Origin: an uncultured Roseibium sp.
GTDB taxonomy: Bacteria > Pseudomonadota > Alphaproteobacteria > Rhizobiales > Stappiaceae
Length of the DNA stretch: 64,000 bases
Reading direction: 5' to 3'
NCBI RefSeq assembly: GCF_963669205.1
Contig: NZ_OY769915.1
Coordinates: forward strand, 4,996,001-5,060,000
Shown: positions 36,514-44,353 of the stretch, in pieces
How positions within the stretch are numbered: the first letter of the stretch is position 1
Layout: every line of letters begins with the position of its first letter
Notes under the pieces: generated by a model
The model's input: the letters and a program-made list of their open reading frames with translations, nothing else
Database searches by the model: none
What the model was told of the DNA's origin: nothing
Translations under genes and position numbers: made by a program

Positions 36514-37515
36514 TCAAATGTCCTTAAATTCTTTGGCCAGTCTCGACGAGAAATGGTCCAGGTGATCAGAAGGGTTTTCAAGCAGGTCAATCGCCGTCTG
36601 GCGCACCTTCGCCTTCACCGGTTCACGGAGATATTCAACGGGGGATTTGCCGTCGACCCGCGCCAGCATCAGGGCAGGCACGAGGCGGCAGATGCGCGCT
36701 TCAAGCTCGCCGGCCGGCTCCCAGCCGACATGCGGTTCGTAGCTCTTCCAGAACACGCCGACATTCTCGAGAAGCCGGCCGCGCGAGCCCGGCAAATGCG
36801 CTGCTTTCAGAACCAGGTGGTTCAGACAGAAAGACGGATCGAAGCTCGCATCTCCCATGCTCGCGCATTCCGCATCCAGAAGGATCGGACGGCCGGCACG
36901 GAACAGGATGTTCTTCGGGCTGACATCGCCATGCACGAGCACCTGCCGGTTGTCGTAAAGCATGTCGGCCAACGCCCCGATTTTCTGCGCAAGCCCCGGG
37001 TGCAGGCCCGCGGTGTATTTCAAATAAGGTTCTATGCGCAGCGCATGGAAGTCATCGCTGTTCTGAAAGTGTCCGCGGTCAAATCCGGACCGGGCCGACA
37101 CCGCGTGGATGCGGCCGACCGAGTCGGCGACACGCGCGGCCTCGCCCTGATTCGGCACCTCGTTCAAAAGCGCGGTTTTCCAGAGGTAGACATCGTCCCC
37201 GGCAAGATATTCCATCGCAAAACCGTGCTGGGTTTCAGACCGCCCGAACAGCTGCACCGCACTTTCCGGCGACACGTCGGCGGCGACCTTCAGCCAAGCA
37301 TACTCTGCCGCATTCCGGTGCACCGGCGCGAACCAGTCCGCGGACACTTTCAGCTTGGGCAAGGCGAACTTCACGCAGATCTGCCGTTCCCCGACACGCA
37401 GCATGGCGATGTCCGACGCAACGCCGCCCGTTAACGGCACAATTTCCCTCACGTCCCCCGGCATCCCGAGCTCTGCCACCAGGGCACGGCATCGTTTGTC
37501 CAGCTCCGTCGTCAC
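36514..37515 (-). CDS. Small-molecule kinase (aminoglycoside phosphotransferase/choline kinase-like fold)
   Basis: A 333-residue APH-type kinase. The catalytic loop is VHGDVSPKNILF and the metal-binding Asp follows in ILLDAECA; the N-lobe has ICVKFALPKL with the ATP-binding Lys. Family members phosphorylate hydroxyls of antibiotics, choline, sugars or methylthioribose. I start at GTG 37515 because AAGGAAG lies 6 bases upstream; an upstream GTG (37539) would fall inside the palindromic operator. It is first in an operon with the enolase paralog. Confidence 0.8.
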   Translation of the reverse strand: MTTELDKRCRALVAELGMPGDVREIVPLTGGVASDIAMLRVGERQICVKFALPKLKVSADWFAPVHRNAAEYAWLKVAADVSPESAVQLFGRSETQHGFAMEYLAGDDVYLWKTALLNEVPNQGEAARVADSVGRIHAVSARSGFDRGHFQNSDDFHALRIEPYLKYTAGLHPGLAQKIGALADMLYDNRQVLVHGDVSPKNILFRAGRPILLDAECASMGDASFDPSFCLNHLVLKAAHLPGSRGRLLENVGVFWKSYEPHVGWEPAGELEARICRLVPALMLARVDGKSPVEYLREPVKAKVRQTAIDLLENPSDHLDHFSSRLAKEFKDI

Positions 37516-37531
37516 GATCGACTTCCTTGCA

Positions 37532-37574
37532 ATGTTCACGTGAACATCTAGTATATGCAGCTGAAGCCTGTCAA
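37532..37574 (-). promoter_or_regulatory. Promoter and 16-bp LacI-type operator of the kinase-enolase operon
   Basis: ATGTTCACGTGAACAT (37532-37547) is a perfect 16-bp palindrome with a central CG, as expected for a LacI-family operator. On the minus strand TTGACA (37569-37574) lies 17 bases from TAGATG (37546-37551), which abuts the operator; TATACT (37550-37555) at 13 bases is an alternative -10. The LacI gene starts 75 bases to the right, so one site may serve both directions. Confidence 0.65.
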
Positions 37575-37622
37575 GGCTGCCGCATAGGTATCGACTAACC
37601 GAAAGAAAATCAGGGAAGTTCC

Positions 37623-38600
37623 GTGTCCGGACGCATCACGATCAAATCCATCGCCAGGGATCTTGGCATCTCGCACATGACGGTGTCGCGGGCACTGTCC
37701 AACCACCCGAATGTGCAAAAAAGCACGCGCGAGATGATCGTTAAACGCGCCCGGGAACTGGGCTACGTCAAAAACGCCGCCGCGACGGCCATGCGCGGAG
37801 ACGGAACGCGGATCGTGGGGCTCTTGCTGCCCAACATCGTGAACGACTTTTACGCCCGCTTCGCAAACGTGATGGCCGACGTCTGCGCGGCGCAGTCCCT
37901 GCATCTTGTCATTCACCTGACCAATGACGACCTCAGCCAGGAACAACAGGCACTCGAACGGCTGCGCGAACTCCAGGCGATGGCGGTCGTCATGGTTCCC
38001 TCACCGGGTGCGCCTGGCGGGGCCCCTCCGGACATGAGCCCCATGAGCGCTATTGAGCTTGTCCGCCGACGGGAAGGGTCTGGTGCGCAGGCGGCCGTGC
38101 TGGTGGACGATCATGACGCACTGCGCGACGCGGTCCTGCATCTTGCAGACAGTGGGCACAGCGCGATCGGATATATCGGTGCCAGCGGTGGCCTGTCCTC
38201 CGGGGGCAACCGGCTGAGCGCCTATCGGGAGGGTCTCAAACAGGCCGGCTTGCCCGAAGACCCGGCACTTGTTCACACGGATGCACCGTCATTCGGCATG
38301 GGACGAAAAAGTGCAGAACACCTGCTGGCGGCGGGAAAGGCCACCGGTATCGTCTGCGGAGGTGTCGAGATTTCAAACGGCGCCTTGAGCGCGCTCATGC
38401 ATCAGGGACTGAAGCCGGGGCGGGACTTCGCCTTTGTCGGCTATGGCGATCCCCACTGGTACGCCTGGGTGGCGGAAGGGATCACGGCAATCCGGCTTCC
38501 GGTGGAAGACCTCGCGCGGGAAGTGGTCGCGCTGCTTGGCCGGGATCATCTGCAATCGAAAGAAACCAGAAGCTTCAAGGCAACGCTCGTCATACGGTAA
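37623..38600 (+). CDS. LacI-family transcriptional regulator
   Basis: A 325-residue LacI protein. The DNA-binding head is ITIKSIARDLGISHMTVSRALS with the hinge AAATAMRGDGTRIVGLLLP, followed by the sugar-binding-protein-like effector domain. GTG start behind GGGAAG. It is divergent from the kinase-enolase operon and the obvious candidate to bind the palindrome at 37532. The effector is probably a substrate or intermediate of that pathway, likely a sugar-derived compound. Confidence 0.9.
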   Translation: MSGRITIKSIARDLGISHMTVSRALSNHPNVQKSTREMIVKRARELGYVKNAAATAMRGDGTRIVGLLLPNIVNDFYARFANVMADVCAAQSLHLVIHLTNDDLSQEQQALERLRELQAMAVVMVPSPGAPGGAPPDMSPMSAIELVRRREGSGAQAAVLVDDHDALRDAVLHLADSGHSAIGYIGASGGLSSGGNRLSAYREGLKQAGLPEDPALVHTDAPSFGMGRKSAEHLLAAGKATGIVCGGVEISNGALSALMHQGLKPGRDFAFVGYGDPHWYAWVAEGITAIRLPVEDLAREVVALLGRDHLQSKETRSFKATLVIR

Positions 38601-38729
38601 CCGACACAGCGGGTTCGCGCCGCTCAGCACTGCGGCGCCGGCCACACCGCATGGAAGCCACCATCTGGTTTCAGACCCTGATGCCGGACGCTCCAAGCGC
38701 TGCGAAGTCGGAAAACAGTAACAGCTGAC

Positions 38730-39182
38730 TCATGTTTTTTCCGCAGGCCTGTCGCCTGTATCCCCGGCCGCCAGGGCGCGCTCCAGGAGATCTTGCAGCA
38801 CCTTTTCTTCCTGTTTTGAAATCGGCGCAAGGATCTCGCCGATCGTTTCCGCGACCGCCTGCCGGAGTTCATCGACCACCGCTTCCCCTTCCCCGGTGAG
38901 ATGTACCAGGCTCACCCTGGCATCGTCCGGCGACGCCCTGCGGGCCACCAGGCCTTTCGTTTCCAGAGAGCGGATCGTGCGGGTCATCTGCGACTTGTCG
39001 CGCGCGACCCGCCGGGTCAGCTCGTTCAGTCCGGGACAGCCCATGTCGGCAAGCGTCAACAGCACGATCCCGCCACCCGGACCCACCCGCTCCCGGTCGA
39101 AGTCGTGTGCCTTGGACTGAAGGCCGAAGTGAATTTTCCGCATGAAGCGGTCGATGAGCAGCGCCAGTTCGATATTTTGCAT
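38730..39182 (-). CDS. MarR-family transcriptional regulator
   Basis: A 150-residue MarR protein starting MQNIELALLIDRFMRK. The winged helix contains LNELTRRVARDKSQMTRTIRSLE and the wing DDARVSLVHLTGEG. It is divergent from a small membrane protein gene, and three TCCACT half-sites lie in the gap, 23-55 bases from its start codon. Both genes are probably controlled by it. Confidence 0.88.
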   Translation of the reverse strand: MQNIELALLIDRFMRKIHFGLQSKAHDFDRERVGPGGGIVLLTLADMGCPGLNELTRRVARDKSQMTRTIRSLETKGLVARRASPDDARVSLVHLTGEGEAVVDELRQAVAETIGEILAPISKQEEKVLQDLLERALAAGDTGDRPAEKT

Positions 39183-39204
39183 GGCCACGATATTGTTGAC
39201 TTTA

Positions 39205-39237
39205 TCCACTAAATCAGAATAGTGGAGATAGTCCACT
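39205..39237. promoter_or_regulatory. MarR operator cluster with three half-sites
   Basis: TCCACT (39205-39210), AGTGGA (39221-39226) and TCCACT (39232-39237) form two overlapping inverted repeats with 10- and 5-base spacers. A TTGACT sequence at 39196-39201 may be the -35 of the rightward promoter, which the sites would then cover. Confidence 0.55.
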
Positions 39238-39286
39238 AAACGCTTCCGGACCGGCGATCGGACCGACTCGGAAAAGGAGATGTTCA

Positions 39287-39742
39287 ATGACCGGCAATCA
39301 TAGGCATGCACTCAGGGCGTCGGCAATCCTCTGGGTCATCTGGGGCCTGGTTCACATGTTCGCCGGTATCGTGACAATCGGGCAGGAAACATCCGCGGCC
39401 GTAGCCGGAATTGCCGACGCGGTCGATCCTGCAATGCTGGCAAACGACTACCACGCAGCCGTTGGCGCGCTCATAAACCAGCACGGCTTCAACCTGCTCT
39501 GGATCGGGGCCTTTACGGTGATTGGGGGTATCTTTGTCTGGCGCGGTTCGGTCACGGCGATCTTCATGACCGCGATTGTCGGCTGGGTCACCGATGTCGG
39601 TTATTTTGTATTCATGGATCTTGGGGGCTTCGTACACTTCGTGCCGGGAACGGTCATGACAATCATATCCACTGCTGCCGTCGCCCTCAGCCTGTGGGCC
39701 TATGCCACGGGCATGCGTCCGCGAAGCCGTCAGGCAACATAG
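39287..39742 (+). CDS. Small integral membrane protein of unknown function
   Basis: A 151-residue protein with four predicted membrane helices (starting near residues 10, 68, 88 and 118) and few charges. A strong AGGAGA site precedes the ATG. The arrangement, divergent from a MarR regulator, resembles MarR-controlled DoxX-like or DUF4345-type proteins, but I do not recognise a diagnostic motif. Confidence 0.65.
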   Translation: MTGNHRHALRASAILWVIWGLVHMFAGIVTIGQETSAAVAGIADAVDPAMLANDYHAAVGALINQHGFNLLWIGAFTVIGGIFVWRGSVTAIFMTAIVGWVTDVGYFVFMDLGGFVHFVPGTVMTIISTAAVALSLWAYATGMRPRSRQAT

Positions 39743-39777
39743 GTCGCAACAACCTTGGACGCTTTACCCCGACAGGG

Positions 39778-39805
39778 TCATCCGGGCACATTCGCGCCCG
39801 GATGA
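39778..39805. terminator. Hairpin between convergent genes
   Basis: Perfect 10-base arms TCATCCGGGC and GCCCGGATGA with an 8-base loop lie between the convergent membrane-protein and spondin genes. There is no T-tract on either strand, so termination is plausible but not certain. Confidence 0.5.
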
Positions 39806-39815
39806 GAAAGTCGGC

Positions 39816-40631
39816 TCAGGCCTTTTTGGTGCGGCGTCGGGCGACGAAACCCATGGCACCGAGACCGCCAAGCAGGAGTACGCCGCCTGCCGGCAGCGGC
39901 ACCGGCGTCGCTTCGATATCGATGGTAAAGAGAACGGTATCGGACGTGATCAGGCCCGCATCCGCGACCCCGAACAGGGCTTCAAGCGCGGTGAAGCCGT
40001 TGCCGCCCTGACCGTCGTCGATATCGAGAAGGCGCTGGATGACACCGCCTTCAGCAACGCCATCCTGGATATCCTGGCCGGGAAAGGCCGCTCCCAGCAA
40101 CTGGTTCACTTCGGTTCCGGCGTCCCAGATGGAGCTTCCCGTGATCTCGATGGTCTGTTCGATCACGTTGCCCGCGGCATCGAAGATTTCGTAGGCGAAC
40201 GGATCGTCATTGCCGAAAAACGTATCGTTTGACGGCACGAACATCGACAGGAAGGTCGCGTAGCGGTTCGTTGTCGGATCCGCGACATCAATGGTCAGCG
40301 TGCCAGATTCCCCATCCTGGATCGGTCCGCCCGGACCGAAAATGAAGCCTCCCTGCGAGTTGGGCTCAACCGCAAGGCGCTCCCCCGCGATGAGGTTGGG
40401 CGGATTGGGCGGAACCGGCACCTCCGCGATCTGTTCGATGCCCGCGCTTGCCGCCGAACCTGAGTTGAACGCATCGAAATTGCCGGAATGGACACCCGTG
40501 TAGACAGGCGTCACCAGAAATCCGAACCCGTTGGAATTGTTGAAGGTAATATCAATCGTGGCAGCCTGCGCCGACCCTGCCATGAGCAGGCCCATCACGC
40601 TTGCCCCAAGCAGCGTTTTCAGTGTCTTCAT
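39816..40631 (-). CDS. Spondin-domain protein with VPLPA C-terminal sorting signal
   Basis: A 271-residue exported protein with a signal peptide (cleavage near AQAATI) and a spondin N-terminal-like domain: DITFNNSNGF at the start and the diagnostic FLSMFVPSNDTFFG block near residue 135. The tail is a PEP-CTERM-type tripartite signal: VPLPAGGVLLLGGLGAMGF then RRRTKK. This predicts processing by an exosortase and surface or matrix placement. A GGAGGG site supports the chosen ATG. No exosortase gene is in the window. Confidence 0.85.
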   Translation of the reverse strand: MKTLKTLLGASVMGLLMAGSAQAATIDITFNNSNGFGFLVTPVYTGVHSGNFDAFNSGSAASAGIEQIAEVPVPPNPPNLIAGERLAVEPNSQGGFIFGPGGPIQDGESGTLTIDVADPTTNRYATFLSMFVPSNDTFFGNDDPFAYEIFDAAGNVIEQTIEITGSSIWDAGTEVNQLLGAAFPGQDIQDGVAEGGVIQRLLDIDDGQGGNGFTALEALFGVADAGLITSDTVLFTIDIEATPVPLPAGGVLLLGGLGAMGFVARRRTKKA

Positions 40632-41015
40632 GTTGCCCTCCTGGTCAACCCGTTTAAAAAGCACCCGTGATTGGATGCAGGCAGACCTTAAGGGAACAGA
40701 CCTTCAACTCGGCTCACTTCGCCACACGCCCCGCACACATTCGCGCGAGACTCGATTTCCCTCAAGCTATTGTGAAACTTATTAAATTCTGGATCACTCG
40801 CTTGAAATTGATTTGATGGCAAGAAGGCGTGAGCCGGCGCCCCGGGCACACCTGTTGCGCTTTGTCGGGGACACCGGCTGGAACGGGTGGCGGGCAGCCC
40901 GATCAGCATTTTGCGGCGCGTGTCCCCCCAGGGCTCGTTGCCTGTTTTTCCTTGCACACCGTTTGCCCGAAGTGCGACGTTGCCCGGCGATCAAACCACC
41001 TGGAAGAGAATGAAA
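40632..41015. other. Intergenic region between divergent genes
   Basis: A 384-base divergent gap. It must contain the promoters of the spondin gene (leftward) and of the tartrate dehydrogenase-like gene (rightward). I see no convincing gene, repeat or clear operator. Base composition drops around 40760-40810. Confidence 0.4.
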
Positions 41016-42098
41016 ATGGCGCAAAACAGCTGGAACATCGCAGTCATCCCTGGCGACGGCATTGGCAAGGAAACCGTTCCCGAAGGCCTGCGTGTTCTGA
41101 ACGCGGCGCAAAAGCGCTTCGACCTCGGCTTCGAGTTCACCGAGCATGATTTCGCCTCAGCCGACTATTACGTGAAGCACGGCGAGATGATGCCGCCCGA
41201 CTGGAAGGACCGGCTGGGCGCGAGCGACGCACTCTTCTTCGGCGCGGTCGGGTGGCCGGACCTCGTGCCCGACCACGTCTCGCTGTGGGGGTCGCTGATC
41301 CAGTTCCGGCGGGAGTTCGATCAGTATGTCAGCCTGCGCCCGGCACGCGCCATGCCGGGCGTGCCGCTGCCGCTGGCCAACCGCAAGCCCGGCGATATTG
41401 ACATGATGATCGTGCGCGAGAACACCGAGGGCGAATATTCCTCGATCGGCGGCAAGATGTTCCCCGGCACAGACCGCGAAATCGTCATGCAGGAAACCGT
41501 GATGAGCCGCACCGGCGTCGACAGGATCCTGAAATATGCCTTCGACCTTGCCGAACAGCGCGGCGGGCACCTGACGTCGGCGACCAAGTCGAACGGCATT
41601 TCGATCACCATGCCCTATTGGGACGAACGGGTCGCTGAAATGTCGAAACACTATCCCGATGTGAAGGTCGACAAGTATCACATCGACATCCTGACAGCCC
41701 AGTTCGTGCTGCACCCCGACTGGTTCGATGTCGTCGTCGCCTCCAACCTGTTCGGCGACATCCTGTCAGACCTTGGCCCCGCCTGCACGGGCACGATCGG
41801 CATAGCGCCCTCGGGCAACATCAACCCGGAAGGCACCCACCCCTCGCTCTTCGAACCGGTCCACGGCTCGGCGCCCGACATTGCCGGAAAGGGCATTGCC
41901 AACCCGGTCGGCCAGATCTGGGCGGCCGCCATGATGCTGGACCATCTGGGAGCCGCGGAGGCAAGCCAGGCGATTGTCACGGCGATTGAGCAGGTACTGT
42001 CCGAACAGGCTCTCAGGACACCCGATCTCGGTGGCCCGGCGGACACGAAGACCTGCGGGGCGGCGATTGCCGACGCGGTTCTGGAAACCCCTAAGTGA
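41016..42098 (+). CDS. Tartrate dehydrogenase/decarboxylase-like enzyme (isocitrate/isopropylmalate dehydrogenase family)
   Basis: A 360-residue beta-decarboxylating dehydrogenase. IAVIPGDGIGKETVPEG at the N-terminus, the IVRENTEGEYSSIGG substrate loop, ATKSNG with the catalytic Lys, SNLFGDILSDLGP with metal Asp residues and HGSAPDIAGKGIANP are intact. Sequence around the substrate loop is of TtuC/D-malate type rather than LeuB. The ATG at 41016 has GGAAGAG 7 bases upstream. It overlaps the following hydrolase by 4 bases, so both act in one pathway. Confidence 0.85.
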   Translation: MAQNSWNIAVIPGDGIGKETVPEGLRVLNAAQKRFDLGFEFTEHDFASADYYVKHGEMMPPDWKDRLGASDALFFGAVGWPDLVPDHVSLWGSLIQFRREFDQYVSLRPARAMPGVPLPLANRKPGDIDMMIVRENTEGEYSSIGGKMFPGTDREIVMQETVMSRTGVDRILKYAFDLAEQRGGHLTSATKSNGISITMPYWDERVAEMSKHYPDVKVDKYHIDILTAQFVLHPDWFDVVVASNLFGDILSDLGPACTGTIGIAPSGNINPEGTHPSLFEPVHGSAPDIAGKGIANPVGQIWAAAMMLDHLGAAEASQAIVTAIEQVLSEQALRTPDLGGPADTKTCGAAIADAVLETPK

Positions 42099-43000
42099 CC
42101 GCGTCACGCTTCCTCCAGGGTTTTGCGCTAGAGACGGTGGCCCTGCCCGGCGTCGACATCAATTATGCCTGCGCCGGCGACGGTCCGCCCGTCCTGCTTC
42201 TCCACGGCCATCCGCAGACACACATTGTCTGGCGCAAGGTCGCCCCCCGGCTCACCGCCGCCGGGTACAGCGTGATCGCCCCGGATCTGCGCGGATATGG
42301 CGACAGCGGCAAGCCGGAGAGCGATGCGGCGCATCTGCCCTATTCCAAGCGGGTGATGGCAGGGGACCAGATCGCGCTGATGGCAAGGCTTGGCCATGAG
42401 CGGTTTTCCGTCATCGGCCATGATCGCGGCGGCCGCGTTGCGCACCGGCTGGCACTCGATTTTCCGGACGCGGTGGAGCGCCTCGCCGTCCTCGACATCG
42501 CGCCGACGCGCACGATGTATGCGCAGACGGACAAGGAATTCGCCACGCGGTATTTCTGGTGGTTCTTCCTGATCCAGCCTCACGATTTTCCCGAGAGAAT
42601 GATCGGCGGCGATCCGGAATATTTCCTGCGGCGGCACATTTCCGGTCAGGTCAGGACCGAAGGCGCGGTCGGCGAGGATGCCATCGCCGAATACCTCAGA
42701 ACCTATCGCAACCCGGAAACGATCCACGCGATCTGCGAGGACTACCGCGCTTCGGCGGGGATCGATCTGGAACACGACGAAGCCGACGCGCACCGCCGGG
42801 TTGCCGCGCCGCTTCTCGCGCTCTGGGGGGCCAGGAGCGTTGTCGGCGATCTTTATGACGTGACCGCAACCTGGCAGGAAAAGGCGGACAACGTGACCGG
42901 ATGTTCCCTGCCCTGCGGCCACGCCATCCCCGAAGAAGCACCCGATGAATTGACGGCAAGGCTGCTGGAGTTTCTGTCCGGTCGTCCGGTGCACACCTGA
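42095..43000 (+). CDS. Alpha/beta hydrolase, haloacetate (fluoroacetate) dehalogenase-like
   Basis: A 301-residue hydrolase starting at GTG inside the previous stop (GTGA). Oxyanion motif LLLHGHPQ, nucleophile Asp110 in GHDRGGR with Arg111 and Arg114, Asp134 in LDIAP, and catalytic His near 276 (CGHAIPEE) follow the fluoroacetate dehalogenase plan. The halide-pocket pair, His-Trp at 155-156 in the characterised Rhodopseudomonas enzyme as I recall it, reads Trp-Trp here. Dehalogenation of a 2-haloacid is possible but altered specificity, or an epoxide hydrolase-like activity, should be considered. Confidence 0.78.
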   Translation: MTASRFLQGFALETVALPGVDINYACAGDGPPVLLLHGHPQTHIVWRKVAPRLTAAGYSVIAPDLRGYGDSGKPESDAAHLPYSKRVMAGDQIALMARLGHERFSVIGHDRGGRVAHRLALDFPDAVERLAVLDIAPTRTMYAQTDKEFATRYFWWFFLIQPHDFPERMIGGDPEYFLRRHISGQVRTEGAVGEDAIAEYLRTYRNPETIHAICEDYRASAGIDLEHDEADAHRRVAAPLLALWGARSVVGDLYDVTATWQEKADNVTGCSLPCGHAIPEEAPDELTARLLEFLSGRPVHT

Positions 43001-43310
43001 TCGGCTGCTGCCGGGTCCCAAAAGGCAATTGAACCGCGCGACGGACCCTTGTTCGGAATTGTCGTCCGGCAGAGGCTGCAATTGGCCATCTCTCCGCCAC
43101 TGCCAGACGAAGGCAGAGACATCCTCATCCTGAGGAAGGCCGCAGGCCTGTCTCGAAGGATCTGCCAGAGGACAATAGCGTGCGGCCCATCCTTCGAGGC
43201 TTCACTTTGCTCCGCACCTTCGGAGGAAGAGCAGACCAAAACCGACGCCACCGGGACAACCTCGGACGCGTGCAATACGGTAGTGTGCTTCCGTCAAATC
43301 CGCAGCCGCA
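43001..43310. other. Intergenic region with palindromic repeat
   Basis: A 310-base gap between convergent genes. Most of it is a repeat element (43119-43215, listed separately). No gene is supported. Confidence 0.5.
43119..43215. repeat. Intergenic repeat (CCTCATCCTGAGG / ATCCTTCGAG type)
   Basis: Contains the small palindrome CCTCATCCTGAGG (43123-43135) and perfect 10-base inverted arms CTCGAAGGAT (43152-43161) and ATCCTTCGAG (43189-43198). This combination is typical of short dispersed repeats between genes in Rhizobiales. It is a different family from the repeat at 12613. Confidence 0.6.
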
Positions 43311-44210
43311 TCACCGTGACGGCGCAATCGTGAACTCGCCGATCGCGACCGCTTCCAGAAGGGCAGCCTCCGCCGCGCTGACGAGACTGGTCCGGGGCGA
43401 GCCTTCCCGGCTTGCCAGACCAAGCACCCGGCTCGGGCTGTTGTCGCCAAGCGACAGCGTCTTCAGCGGCAGGCGGCCGCTTTCGCGGATGCAGCGCTGC
43501 GGCACGATGGAGATCCCGAGTTCCGCAGCGACCATGCTGGAAATCGCCTCCAGACTTTCCAGCTCCATCGCGTCATGGACCGGGATGGAGCTGTTCTGCA
43601 GCCAGGTTTCGATCTGCCTTCCCACCACCGCGTCCCGGTTGAAGCGGATGAACGGGCGGGAACGCAGCAGCGCCTCCGGGGAGAGATCTTCCGTCGTCTG
43701 CGAAACCAGCAGAACCAGCACCTCCTCGGCGAGCCTTGAAAAACGCATCGATCTGGAGAGCAGGTCGGGGCGCGAGATGACGGCCGCGTGGATCTGACCG
43801 CGATCGATCTGGGAAAGCAGCTGGTTCGACAGCCCAGGGACAATGCGCACGCGAATGCCCGGATGCCGCTTTTTCAATTCCGACAGCGCGAGCGGCACCA
43901 GCCCGGTGAGCGTTGTCGGAACCGCACCGAGGATCAGCTCGCCGGAAATCTCGTCCTTCGGCGACACCCGGTCTGCAAGGCCGTCATAGGCGGCAATGAC
44001 CATCTCTGCCTCGCCCACCAGCGCAAGTCCTGTCTCCGTCAGCTTCGGCGTCCTCTGGGAGCGGTCGAACAGGGTCAGGTCCCACGCCTCCTCCAGGGTG
44101 CGCATCTGCAGGCTGACGGCGGACGGCGTCAGGTTCTCCGCCTCCGCCGCGGCGCGAAAGCTGCCGTGGCGATGGATCGACAGAAGCGTGCGCAGTGCGC
44201 GAATGCTCAT
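43311..44210 (-). CDS. LysR-family transcriptional regulator
   Basis: A 299-residue LysR protein with the standard N-terminal helix-turn-helix (RHGSFRAAAEAENLTPSAVS) and effector domain. It is divergent from a TauD-type dioxygenase gene, with three TTTGATAAA-like sites in the 143-base gap, so it is the likely regulator of that gene. Confidence 0.9.
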   Translation of the reverse strand: MSIRALRTLLSIHRHGSFRAAAEAENLTPSAVSLQMRTLEEAWDLTLFDRSQRTPKLTETGLALVGEAEMVIAAYDGLADRVSPKDEISGELILGAVPTTLTGLVPLALSELKKRHPGIRVRIVPGLSNQLLSQIDRGQIHAAVISRPDLLSRSMRFSRLAEEVLVLLVSQTTEDLSPEALLRSRPFIRFNRDAVVGRQIETWLQNSSIPVHDAMELESLEAISSMVAAELGISIVPQRCIRESGRLPLKTLSLGDNSPSRVLGLASREGSPRTSLVSAAEAALLEAVAIGEFTIAPSR

Positions 44211-44240
44211 GAATGATCTCCTGGCTGGGCGAATGGCTTA

Positions 44241-44292
44241 TTTTGATAAAGTTTTTCTTGTGTTTTGATAAAGGAAAAATCGTTTTTATCAA
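44241..44292. promoter_or_regulatory. Repeated LysR-binding-type sites before the dioxygenase gene
   Basis: TTTTGATAAA occurs twice as a direct repeat (44241-44250 and 44263-44272) and once inverted as TTTATCAA (44285-44292). The stretch is AT-rich against the GC-rich background and lies 31-113 bases from the two divergent start codons. Confidence 0.5.
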
Positions 44293-44353
44293 TTTGATTT
44301 TATGATTATGGTCGCGGCCAATCACGAACACGCCGGATAACACGAGGCTCCCG

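Noticed and set aside
38623..38645. CGCCGC/GCGGCG inverted repeat after the LacI gene as a terminator
   Set aside because: Six-base arms with no T-tract in GC-rich sequence are expected by chance.
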